The position numbers and the translations under genes are program-made. Source: Trachythela sp. YZ-2020 (Eukaryota; Cnidaria; Anthozoa; Malacalcyonacea; Clavulariidae). From it: a DNA stretch of 64,000 nucleotides. Below, in pieces: positions 22,239 to 32,900 of this stretch. Under the pieces are notes generated by a model, which saw only the letters and a list, made by a program, of their open reading frames with translations, was not told the origin of the DNA and ran no database searches. Where the stretch lies: positions 3,856,501 through 3,920,500 of the forward strand of contig JADLSH010000388.1 in assembly GCA_016169945.1 (NCBI GenBank), read 5' to 3'. Each line of letters opens with the position of its first letter. The stretch's first letter is position 1.

Positions 22239-24739
22239 GAATACTTCAAGAACATTGGGGTTGAAAGAGTTAATCCTGTTTATACAGTAGAATGCCTGCT
22301 TTAAGCACCATTCAATTGACCAAGCCTTCGCCTCCATTCCCGAGACATGGCCAAACATTTTGAATAAGACAAAAACACTTTATAAAATCCCCAGTCCCTA
22401 TGTAAGCATAGTATATTGGTTAATTCCTCCTTCTAATCACAAGATATTAATTATCACATTAGGAAAATATATAGGGAACGTTTAAATTATTTCAAATATT
22501 TACAATATTTACATTCACTACTCGCTGGGGACACTTCTCTGGACAAATGTGCTTCCATCCTCTTGCGTTAAAACACGCGACTCGATTTCAATCTATTAAA
22601 GAGCTGTACATGGGGAACATGGGCTTTTCTTTGCATTCAGTTGCAAATCATAGTTGCTTCTGTGTGGAGACAAATCTATTTTACCAATTTTGAATTTAAC
22701 ATGCGGTATCTACAGTGCGCGTTGACCTTTGTCCCTGAATTCATCATGCACTGATCAAATATCACTGACACAGAATTAATTTTGGCGATTATATATATAG
22801 TATAGTAAGAGTATAATTTTTTGAAACATCTTGTAAATGTCCACTCTAGTTGTCATTTAGATACACAGATTTTGCAACATAATTAAATTGAAATTATTAA
22901 CGGCGACTTAAAAGGTTTTAAATAAATCCAAAACAGAGTCAAAGCCTAGCACAAGGCGGGCTATTTCCTGCTTATATTAATGAGCTTTGTCTAAGTATGA
23001 ACGGATTTTTAGTAATCGATTTTTGAGATGTAAAATTGTCTCTTTTAACTAATTTAGTTGTTAATACACAATTATTCTATGGTAAACGTTAGGGACATAT
23101 TCATGCATGTAACAACGCTTACATACTGTCCAACGCGCGCGCACTCGTATTTATAGGCTATTTAATAGATTGCGCGTAAAGGGCAGGATTTATAAATAGG
23201 CATTTTACACACAAATATACCATAATTAAGCTACATATTCAGATAAAAGATTGTATATAGCTGTATAAATCTTAAACATTATGTGTTGTAGTCTAAATGT
23301 ATGCGTTTTGCGCAGTTCAATTTCGACTCTATACTATGGACCTAAAATATGCGCCAAATGTCTAGTTCGGAACATACCTTAAAAGTGTATCAGTAGTCAC
23401 CAAAGCCAAGTTTAGTCAGTCATGATTAAATGTCTTCCATTACTGACGTTGACCTCTTTATTTTAACTCCGAGAAAACCAGATAATTCGGCAGTTTTGCT
23501 CCAGACAAATCTGAAGAATCCCACCACACATGACAATTGATATGACAACACAAAATAGGATGTAATTTGAATATGCCGCGTCGCAGTTCGGGTAGATTTC
23601 GCGATCGATGATTGGTTAATGGCCATACGGCTTTTCTTCTTTGACATGGCCTATTACGCAAGCAACAGCATGAAGAACAACAACGGAAACGTTTTGATAG
23701 ACTATTCCAGTGCAAGACTTCGCAAGAAGTCTGAATGCATAAAGTAACTTCTTGTTATCCATTTTATCAAGCAATACCATTTGCAAGATTTCATGCACTT
23801 CCTTGGCACCCACCCGGGATTTGGCTGCAAGCCGGCAACAGACTGTTCGTTTTCTTGCCCTAAGTTGCGCTACAGTCGTAAATATTGCTCACATTAAACT
23901 GTAAATTTTACTTATATTTGTTACCTGTGTGTAACTTTAAATTATCTGAAATGTTTGTAAATCAAAATGTGTTTGTTGGCTGATCACAAAATAAAAGTAG
24001 CGCGCTTACGCTAAGGTTTAGACATTGAATTTAATGCAAATAAACTGTTAACTGTTTCGCGCTATTTAATAGTATAATTCTGTTTTGCGCTACAGAGTAC
24101 AGGGTAGTAGATTACGGAAAGTCGACATTTTAAGGTTTAAAATATGTCCAGCGACTATATAAGCGGCGGCAGTCACGACATTTACTAACAAAATGTGTCA
24201 GTAGAGATTGGCTGAAACATTTTACTCGAAAATTGAGTAACCTTAAATTATTCCCTTACTCAGATTTGAGTAAATTCATCATTCACTCAAAACATGAGTA
24301 AAAATATGCTTTTACTCAAAATAATGAGTTCGTATAACTTACTCAAACTTTGAGTATATATATTCTGTAATTTTACAATACTCAGGATTTGAGTAAATTC
24401 ATAATTTACTCAAATATGAGTAAAAATGTGGTTTTACTCAAAATATTGAGTACGTGAAACTTACTCCATTCTTGAGTAGACAGAAATTTGTGGTTTACTC
24501 AACATCTGAGTAAATTGTACTCTTGCATTAGAGTATAAAATACTCAAAGAATTTTACTCAAAAATCGGAGTTTTTGTTACTCAAAATCAGGAGTAAAATT
24601 ATTTTAGCGGGAAAGAAGAGTAAAATTTACTCAAAATATTGAGTAATCTGTGCAATTACTCAACAAATGAGTAACATTTACTCGTGCATTTTTTGCAGTG
24701 TAGAGCCACCCAATTTTAGTCCAGTATTTACTACACAAG

Positions 24740-25060
24740 GAAACTAAATACACAATTTTGTACTGGATACCCGATAAGTGTCATTCTTTCTAACTGTCTG
24801 GAGTGTCACTCTCTAAGAGATATCTCTTTTGGGTCCAGTGTTACTACAGGATGAAAGCTATATCAGTTTTTTCTTAAGCTTTTTCCTTAGAGGCCGCGCA
24901 GGGGCTATCTCTTGTTGCCTGTTGGCCAGTTTTGTTTAGAAAAGACCTAAACTAAATAGCTCTATTTATATTGTATTACTGGATAGCTTTATTGATCCTT
25001 AGACTGTTCTTTCTAGAGGTCCGGCATCGCCTGTTGGTCCACTATAATTTCAGGAGGAAG
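24740..25060 (+). repeat. Dispersed 'TATACTGGATAG' repeat, diverged copies
   Basis: A copy at 24765-24860 (TACTGGATACCCGATAAG, GGGTCCAGTGTTACTACAGG) and one at 24950-25055 (CTCTATTTATATTG, TGGATAGC, CTGTTCTTTCTAGAGGTCC). Confidence 0.6.
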
Positions 25061-25359
25061 CCAAGGTACTTGGATAAAACCTACGGTGTTTGGTATAGTC
25101 AAATACCCCCCAATGTGTCGCGGTGACCTGTTTACTTCGATAACATCTGTATATCAAGTATATACACAACATATTGCGATTTTCAGTTACATTTGGCGAT
25201 ACGCGAGATATGCATATAATGTCAAGACGTTGTTGAGGGCTAGGTATTGGCAAGCCGTTTTACCTAAACAGCTTGAACGCGCCTGTTCCTCTGATTGGTC
25301 AGTTTAGTTGGAAGCCAGTATTTGTACTTGCGACATTCTTGACAACATCTGTCTGGGCA

Positions 25360-25875
25360 ACGCCCTGACAACACAAAACGTCGAACAATATGCCAGTTCG
25401 ATATTGAACTGCATTGGGACAATATTGGATAACTTTTACCCCAAAGGATACAGTTTAAAACTCATATAGCTATCCAGTATTGATCAGTTATTTTAGTTTA
25501 AGTACTCTCCTGTAGTCACACCGTATAAATTAGGAATGTCTCTTGCTGGACTGCAGGGGGAAACAGTTAAGAACTGATAGAACTAACCATTATAGAAATG
25601 TTAGGTTAGTTTACGTTTTCTCCTGTAATAACACTGGCGCAATAAGGGATGGCCTTTACTGGTAGAACAGTTTAAAACCGATAGAGCCGTCCAGTTTAGA
25701 ATTCCTCCTGCAGTAACACGGGACCAATGAAGTGTCTAAATGTTTGTGTCGACAACGCCCATTGGGTGGAACACCTGTAATTGGCTCCTAATTAATTCAC
25801 ATCCAATACGTACGCCCTGACAACTGTCACACGAAACGTCAAAACAGTATAGGCGTTTCATATTCAACTGCATGG
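25360..25875 (+). promoter_or_regulatory. Duplicated upstream block before the 161-aa gene
   Basis: 25360-25414 and 25812-25875 share ACGCCCTGACAAC, then a CACACGAAACGTCAAAACA-like block, then TTCATATTCAACTGCAT, in the same order. Both are preceded by ATTGG (CCAAT-type) motifs. The second copy runs directly into the start region of the gene at 25891. Between them lie reverse-oriented copies of the dispersed repeat (25440-25705). Promoter function is inferred from position only. Confidence 0.4.
25440..25705 (-). repeat. Dispersed 'TATACTGGATAG' repeat, reverse copies
   Basis: CTATCCAGTA, CTCCTGTAGTAACAC and GGGATGGCC-like blocks appear in reverse-complement order at least twice. Confidence 0.6.
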
Positions 25876-25890
25876 CGTCGCGGTATCGAG

Positions 25891-26376
25891 ATGAATATCA
25901 GCTCAAAGGCTAGAAATCGGGAGTTAGAATTGGACTCAAACGAGGTCTTCAATCAACCGGAATTCGAAACTGAAAATGGGCGGATTAGACCTGCCTCTAA
26001 TGAGACTAAAATCCGCCATAATCTTCAATTCCTACTAAAAGCTATAACAAAACTCGATTTGATATTCGAAAACGTGGAATGTTATGGTCAAGAGATACCG
26101 TGCATTCGTTCTGTGCGCGAACTATCTCGTCGCCTGAAAATTCAGCTCGGAAACGATTATGGCACGTTTAATAGGGTTTTGGGCGAGCTCTGTCAAGTGC
26201 AAGTGTGCGGGATCTCGCGTGTGGTGACGCGCGTGGAACGATTGCGAGGAAACGTGGCGAAGATGGTGCAAGATGATGCGTGTTACTTGAAGTATCTAGA
26301 GGATGTGAGGCAATGTTTGGGTGAGATGAGCGGACTGATTGAGACCATATTGAATGTTGAGTATGGAAAGCGATAA
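25891..26376 (+). CDS. Intronless 161-aa protein, unrecognised
   Basis: A single open frame from ATG 25891 to TAA 26376. A polyadenylation signal at 26470-26475 and a plausible promoter region upstream support a real gene. The N-terminal 50 residues are polar. The remainder is predicted mainly helical, with leucine and charged residues, several Cys and no membrane segment. The C-terminal 60 residues (from VCGISRVV to ETILNVEYGKR) faintly resemble the last exon of the minus-strand Asn-rich gene: G-I, R-x-E-x-L-R and E-x-x-L-x-x-x-Y at similar spacing. They might be distant relatives, with this one a retrocopy, but the similarity is too weak to rely on. A 13-codon upstream ORF starting at 25872 overlaps the main start in another frame. 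Confidence 0.6.
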   Translation: MNISSKARNRELELDSNEVFNQPEFETENGRIRPASNETKIRHNLQFLLKAITKLDLIFENVECYGQEIPCIRSVRELSRRLKIQLGNDYGTFNRVLGELCQVQVCGISRVVTRVERLRGNVAKMVQDDACYLKYLEDVRQCLGEMSGLIETILNVEYGKR

Positions 26377-26469
26377 CTTCGGTGAAAAGCGGTTGAAGAA
26401 AACTGTTATCTTTATAGAACATTAGAATTGACCTTTTTATCATTTTCACATAAAATATAATAATATGAA

Positions 26470-26475
26470 AATAAA
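26470..26475 (+). terminator. Polyadenylation signal (AATAAA)
   Basis: AATAAA 94 nt after the stop of the 161-aa gene, in an AT-rich 3' flank. Confidence 0.6.
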
Positions 26476-26499
26476 TAGAAAAAGAAAATGGCTGTTATA

Positions 26500-27680
26500 G
26501 TCAGTTCTCTACATTTCGCTACGTGAACAACAATTTTGCCTGACGAAGAGAATTACACTTCACAAACTTCGGTCGAAATATATGGGAAAACAAATGGTAT
26601 GGCTTGCTATTCCTGAGATCGTGTCCATATTTGTTTTCCAATATATTTCTCCCTCCGTTGGCTGGTATAATCATAATTACACTATCAGGCCTTTGTATAA
26701 TTTGAATTTTCTGCGTCAAAATGCAGTGTCGCGTGTTTGCCACGCGTGACGCGTGACAGTCCTGCACTTGGCGAAACAGCGCGAGATTTAAAAGGAACAA
26801 AGTCGACCACCAATGAGCACATGTATTAAATGATTTTATATACTTTATAATCTTTTATAATATGTTCTTTCAAGAAGTTTAAACGAGTCAAAACTACTCC
26901 GATTTCAATGTTTTAGGTAAGTAAAGTATATATTTTGTATAAAGAGTTGTTAAATGTTTGTTATTGCACGTGTTGACATAAAGTTCAATGTAATTTGTTG
27001 TATTTGAAGGGGTTATAAATCATTGATCAATATAACTTCTTATTGTACTTCCAAGTTTATATTAATACCGAATGGGATTGTTTGTTTACCTAGTGTTCTT
27101 TTGGCATTTTACAAGGGAATTTTCGGTATAAATATTAGATTTCGAACCGAAACAAAATGTTTAATGTCAGCATATTGCAAATTCCCAGGAATGCTTTGCG
27201 GGGTTTGAAATAAACTTCGGTGTCGCCTGTCGGTGATGATCGAGTGAACCCATTGGCATATTTGCCAATAGCCGAATTCATATTAGGGAAACTCGTCTTA
27301 GACGGGAAACTCGTCTAATATGAATCCGGGGCAGACGAATATGAATTCGGTTAATCTTGTCCGCATTATTACAACTTATGATAACATTGGTACAAGAACT
27401 ATAAACCTTCAAACTCTTACCCAAACTCTAAGGCAAAGCGTAATCTATACTCTATAGAAGGCTCACCTATCTAAACCCTGCAAGTTTTCTATGTCGGACT
27501 ATGTCTATGACATGTTCTCATATCGCAACTCCTCTTTGCTCGTCTGTATAGTTGGCATGCTAGCTTTTGAACAAGTGTACTTGTCATAGTCCTAGAAAAA
27601 CTTGGAAATGTACAAATTTTGCTTGAGTCAACAAAGAAAATTTGAGCACTTGGATGAATACTGTCACGCTGCCCAGATCC
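26500..27680. other. Gene-free stretch
   Basis: No supported gene. Near 26540-26590, CTGACGAAG...CTTCGGTCGAAA resembles the dispersed CTGACGA/GAAAC motif described in the findings. At 27270-27345, ATTCATATTAG and CTAATATGAAT form a small inverted repeat around AACTCGTCTTAGACGGG. Confidence 0.5.
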
Positions 27681-27681
27681 T

Positions 27682-27757
27682 AGCCTGCGTGGCAGGCGTT
27701 CTGTTTTGGGGGAGCGAGTTTTGGTTAGGGAGTGAGTTTTGGTTAGAGGCCCCAGAA
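27682..27757. mobile_element. Partial copy of the AGCCTGCGTGGCAGGCG MITE
   Basis: The single arm AGCCTGCGTGGCAGGCGTTC is followed by GTTTTGGGGGAGCGAGTTTT and GGTTAGAGGCC. It matches the left arm of the element at 15165-15336; the partner arm is missing. Confidence 0.75.
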
Positions 27758-27929
27758 ACCTGTCATAGAAATTTTGTTGTACAGTGCAATTATCAAATAA
27801 AACTTGCCATATTAATTCTTGCCGTAGAAAACCTGCTCGTCTGTAAACTCGATGTTATCATAAATTGTAATATCGCTCATAAGTACGTATATGTGCTCGT
27901 CTTTGATTATCGTGTATGTTACGTAATAT

Positions 27930-28022
27930 TTAAAACACGAGCAGGAGTGTTTTATCAAGATATAAAACGCGAGGCGAAGCCGAGTGTTTTATATCTGATA
28001 AAATACGTTGTGCGAGTGTTTT
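27930..28022. mobile_element. Short palindromic MITE-like element
   Basis: AAACACGAGCAGGAGTGTTTTATCAAGATATAAAAC is mirrored by GTTTTATATCTGATAAAATACG...GTGCGAGTGTTTT around a GCGAGGCGAAGCCGAG centre. The design resembles the palindrome at 53037-53171. Confidence 0.6.
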
Positions 28023-28119
28023 GAATAGCTTAAAAAAACGATCACCATTTGGTAAGTTCGTTGGCGTAGTAATCTTGAAAAATAACGTCTAAACCGAGAA
28101 AATCGAAGCTAAGCCTAAA

Positions 28120-28510
28120 GTTTATGCAGCAAGCTTGTTAACAAGCTCACAAGTACTACAAGATGTACAATGTTTTTATAGTTTATCAAATTGGTACAAC
28201 TACAAGTTACAGAAGTTAGTAACAATTTGTTGAATTGCAGGACGAGAATTTGTTGAATTGAAAAATTGTTGAATTCAATTTTGAGAATTTGTTGAATTGT
28301 TGTACGTTGTTGGGACAACATAGACCAAGTCTGTTTATTCATCAATCCTTGTAACAAGTCTGCATGCAGCAGACCTCTAACAACTTGTGAACAAGCTGCA
28401 AACAAGCATCGCTAATATAACACAACTTGACATCATCCTGTTGGAACAATCTTGTAACAAGTCTGCACAACTTGTCAACAAGTTCCAACAAGCAGCGGTG
28501 TGAACACAAA
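28120..28510. repeat. CAACTTGT/ACAAGTTG-rich repeat region
   Basis: Repeated AACAAGTCTGCA, CAACTTGTGAACAAGCTGCA and TTGTTGAATTG words in both orientations, probably a decayed MITE cluster. 28511-29900 holds no gene and is AT-rich; it may include the 3' UTR of the SPSB gene. Confidence 0.55.
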
Positions 28511-29902
28511 CTGCATGTCTTTACTTGTGTACACATTTACTCGTCAGCACGATGGCGAAATTTATGTCTGTTGCCACCCAATTCACTTGCATATATTTAT
28601 ATTTAAATGCTTGGTTACCTTTGTTTAATTCTATGCTGAATATTGGATGGCAACGTATATAAACGTATGTTAGCTGTTTAGATCTATTTTCAATAGCTAT
28701 TGTCAACAGCTACCGACATTAGGAACGACAGATCACAACAAGAATATATCGAAAAAAATTTAATATTATACTGATTCAATAATTAAACATTAAATAATGT
28801 ACAATGCATCTTAAATATACATTTGACTCTCAAAAGATTAACGAGAACAAAATATTGATTAAATGCTGCAAATGTAATTAGTCCCAGCAAAATTGTCCTG
28901 TCTTTTCCATACAAAAATCTATCCAATAACTTACTATTTTCAAATCTTTTCCTATCTTATATTAAACATATAGTTCTCTGTCTGGCATGGCCGAAAAGGC
29001 CACAATGTCTTTATAATAAATAGAAGAACTATAATAATATTAGTTTATAAATCTATCTTACGAATAAGTATGCTTTGATAAGTAATATTAAAATCTTTAT
29101 CTGAGCGTTATTTTAATGATTATGTCGATATAAATGTGATTTTACCCAGTGCATCAAAATAATGTCAATATACCAGTAACCTCCAAATATAAGCATTTAC
29201 CAGTGACTTATCTGTATAACTATAAGTGTCAGTATAGAACAACTGAAGAGCTGCTTTTGTCTTATGACTAACACAGATCGTACTGTATACATACAGATTA
29301 CAGTATGGTGTTTATATCTTTATACTATAATTTGTATAAGCATTTTGAACCAACTTCTAAGCTGCTGTCATCTGAATAAACAAATGTTTTAATATTTCAT
29401 TCATCAACTGAAAATTTATAGCTAAATGGTTGGATAAAGAGTGTAATTGTGTAATGATAACAGTATGGGATATTATACCAATGTACCACAGTCATTCTGG
29501 GTTAGCCATTTTTGTCAAATGGAAACTTAGATTTTGAGACTTAGATTTTTTTAAGTCAATAAAATTAACAAGAACTTGGGCATATATACAAAAGTGAGCT
29601 AGCAGCATATGTACAGGAATTTGGGGGTAATGGGCTTATATTCAGAGATTTATGGTGACTGTTAAAGACCTTAACACCTTGTAATCAGTATTTGCATGTG
29701 TGTCTTAATAGAACCTCAGCTCTAGTCACACGATTGTTTACTTGTTTACATGGGGTTCAATGTATTTGACTTTATACAGTATGCTGGAACATGTTTCAAT
29801 TCCAGGTCATCATCTCTGCGGCTCTGATGTGTATGTTCATTTCTCAATAAATACTTCATTTCAGTGGCATGAAGTCCAAAGAAGGCAAATATTTTGTCCA
29901 AT

Positions 29903-32900
29903 TTACCATTGATATTGGATATATCTCTTTAAACAGGCAGGTAATGGCAATTTCTCCACATTGTCTTGGACTTTGAGTAATCTTTGCTTTCCCATCGACT
30001 TTCGTATACTTCTTCGACACAATTCCATTAATAGTTGTGGTTCAGCTAGAATTAAGAGGGAAAATAACATGAGTATACTGTAGATTATGCATAGATTTAC
30101 AATTATATTATATATATATATATAGTTACCCACCACATGCCAGGGCAGGGGAAACCCCTCAAAGAAACTCGTTAGCCAATGAAAACAAAGCAATTATATA
30201 CACAGCTGGATTTGATGTTTGGCTAGCTCTAATTTCTTTTGAAGAGTGATAAAATAGGCATACGAAAACACAGCTGTTTTAAGTAAGCGAGTGGTTGTTG
30301 CTGAGTGAGTTGTATGACTGAATGCACGATCCCTTCCGTAATATAGGAACAAAGGATGAGTCTATTGTTAAACGGTCCAAACGCATGTTTGGGGGCGGAA
30401 AAATATATTTTCAAACAAAACCATTTTTTCAACTTTTAATAAAACTAGAATTATATCTCAAACGTGGGATATCCAATTTAGGCAGTATTCTTCAACAAGT
30501 GGTTTGTGTCTGGACTGCTTGAAAAGGATTTGACACTTCGACCCTTTCGTCAGCAGGTTATAGTGGTTACTAACTTCCTGAATTCTGGTTACGAAAGTGA
30601 AAGTAACATTAAAGTGTCTCCAAACTTTTCAGGTAGTTTATATCGGTACAACCAAGGCGACTTATTTCAAACTCTATTGATATCTCTGTTTTTAATATCA
30701 TAAATATACTATAGTCAAAGGCAAAGCTGTATGCTTGAACTCAAAAGTTGAAATAGAGAAATTAGAATAAAATAATTGAAATTTTACACTTGATGCTGCT
30801 GGTAGGAACTTTTGGTAATAGAAGCCTAAGTTTCCTTATTGACATTACGTATTTTCTATTTTATTGGACGGTTGGACCACGCACTGTTAAGGCCTTTTAA
30901 ACTTCCTATATCAGTTGCCATAATTAAGCACGACTTACATCGTCATAGCTCTTAGACATTACGTCATAAACGTTAGACAAACTGGCTGTTATATGATAAA
31001 GATTCAAGTTAAGAGAATGACCTTTGGCTTTGATATTGAGCTGTTATATATGTCCTAATTTACGTATTTCTAAGGCAGATATGAGATAAACTCTGTAATA
31101 TTATACGCCTTGTATTGACTTAAACATTATAAGCAATATCTCTTAGGTTTCGATGTTTAATGCTGTAGCCTTTAACATTTTATATTCGCTATGACTATGT
31201 CAATGTTCTATAAGAGTTTAAACACCTATCATGTCGGATTAGCCTTTAGGCTTCACAACTTTTACGTAATTTCAAAACTTACACACGTATAGAATTTGTG
31301 TATTAGGCTTTGGTTAATGCATCAGCATGGTATATAGGTTTAAGTCATACTTCATAGTCAAAATATATTATGTTAATGATTTTATCAGGATTTAAATACG
31401 AAAATTCGATAATGCATATAAGTAGCTTAAAAATTTACGTTATTTCGAATCCAGAAACGTATACATGTTTGTTGTTAATAGTTGGATCCAGTGGGGATTA
31501 TATTACAGTTTAATTTGAAATATAAGGAAATGTTAGACAGTTGTAGTTGAAAAGATTTTAGTACAATGTCAATGATGAGTATAGGCATATATTATTAACA
31601 TAGCCGAACCGAAACTTTCTTAAGTATATAATATACGAAAGCTGTTAAAGACAGACAAAATGGAACAATTATATACTTGTTGTCAATATACCTTGTCCTT
31701 GCCCTTGGCTTTGAATGCTATATTCCCTTAATCCTTAGGCTAAGTACTGTGTAAGCATACACTAATCAGTAAGGCCAAGTTTGACGATAGCCTTATAATA
31801 GTATATTTAATATATATGTATTTTATACCAAAGTCAAAGACAAGTTCATATCAGAGTTTGGCTATAGCCTATAGTTTAAAAATATGAGTTTCATACGAAA
31901 AAGATTATATGTTAAGATTTATCAGTGCTAAGTCTAAAACGCTACGTAATTCAGAGTCGACACAAAGGCGCTTTCATATTCAACATCTCAAAATAAAGAA
32001 CCTTACAACAAAGAAACAGTCTTGTCTTTCAAAAGTGTTGTTGCTACGCGCTTTGAAATGATCGTTTCATAATTAATTAGGCGTTTCAATACGTGTTTTT
32101 GAAAGGGGACAAAGAAACGTTCCCACAAGTAAAGCTGTCGTTCGTAACCACTAGGCCACGAGAAACTTGTATTCATAACACCTCTTTCACTATTGTTTCA
32201 AGACGATAAACAAAGTCGCCAAAATTAGCGCGGTTGCTATAAGGTTTTAGCTGTATTTTCACAATGGCAAACAATGCTTTTACAAATGATTTTTTATCGG
32301 TTTTAAAACGACAATGCGGAGTTTTTTTTAATCGTTTGAATATTGAAAGAAAGAAAATGGGATTGTTTGAACATAACGTGCTATACATTTGTATTTCGAC
32401 TTCTTTTTTAGATTTTTAAAAATTACAAAAAAGAAATTGATTACTTTTCCGCCTAAAAAAGGAAGTTACATTTCTTAACTTTTTACGTAAGAAGAAAAGA
32501 TCAGTAAACCATTCACTTTTTAGTTAGCAAACCCAAAATACAACTTTTGAAAAAACAATGGCAAAAATCTCTTCTACGTTTGTAATATTGCCAAAACCAA
32601 ATTAAAACTGAATGATTTTTTATGAATATTTCCTTTTAGTTTCATTTCCTTTCAATTTGCGAAAGTAATTTTCATTCATCGATATGATTTCTTTTAATCT
32701 TTGTAACAATTTACATGTTTTAACCAGTAATTAATAGTCTTTAAAATAGGATGGGCAAAATTTCAAGACACATTTTTATGTTTTAATTCGTTTTGTGTTA
32801 TGCTTGGAAGTTTGTTGAAGAGTAAAGCCGTTTTAATATTCATAGACATAAATCTTATACGGAAGAATTAATATTTCTAAGCCATCCGACAATATTGTAA

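Larger units (their letters stand above)
17954..24700. mobile_element. 6.7-kb DNA transposon with CACTG/CAGTG ends and long subterminal arrays (CACTA/EnSpm-like)
   Basis: The left end CACTGCAAAAAAT and right end ATTTTTTGCAGTG are inverted. TA lies on both outer sides (17952-17953, 24701-24702). The first roughly 500 bp (17954-18480) and last roughly 490 bp (24215-24700) are arrays of short palindromes pairing ACTCAAA with TTTGAGT, about 15-25 bp apart, which make long imperfect TIRs. CACTG termini plus dense subterminal repeats resemble animal EnSpm/CACTA elements. The family call is tentative because no transposase was recognised. The interior holds two nested elements, a 430-bp tandem array and exon fragments on the minus strand, described separately. 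Confidence 0.7.

Noticed and set aside
27602..28024. 140-codon plus-strand open frame
   Set aside because: It crosses a MITE fragment (27682-27757) and a palindromic element (27930-28022) and matches no known protein.
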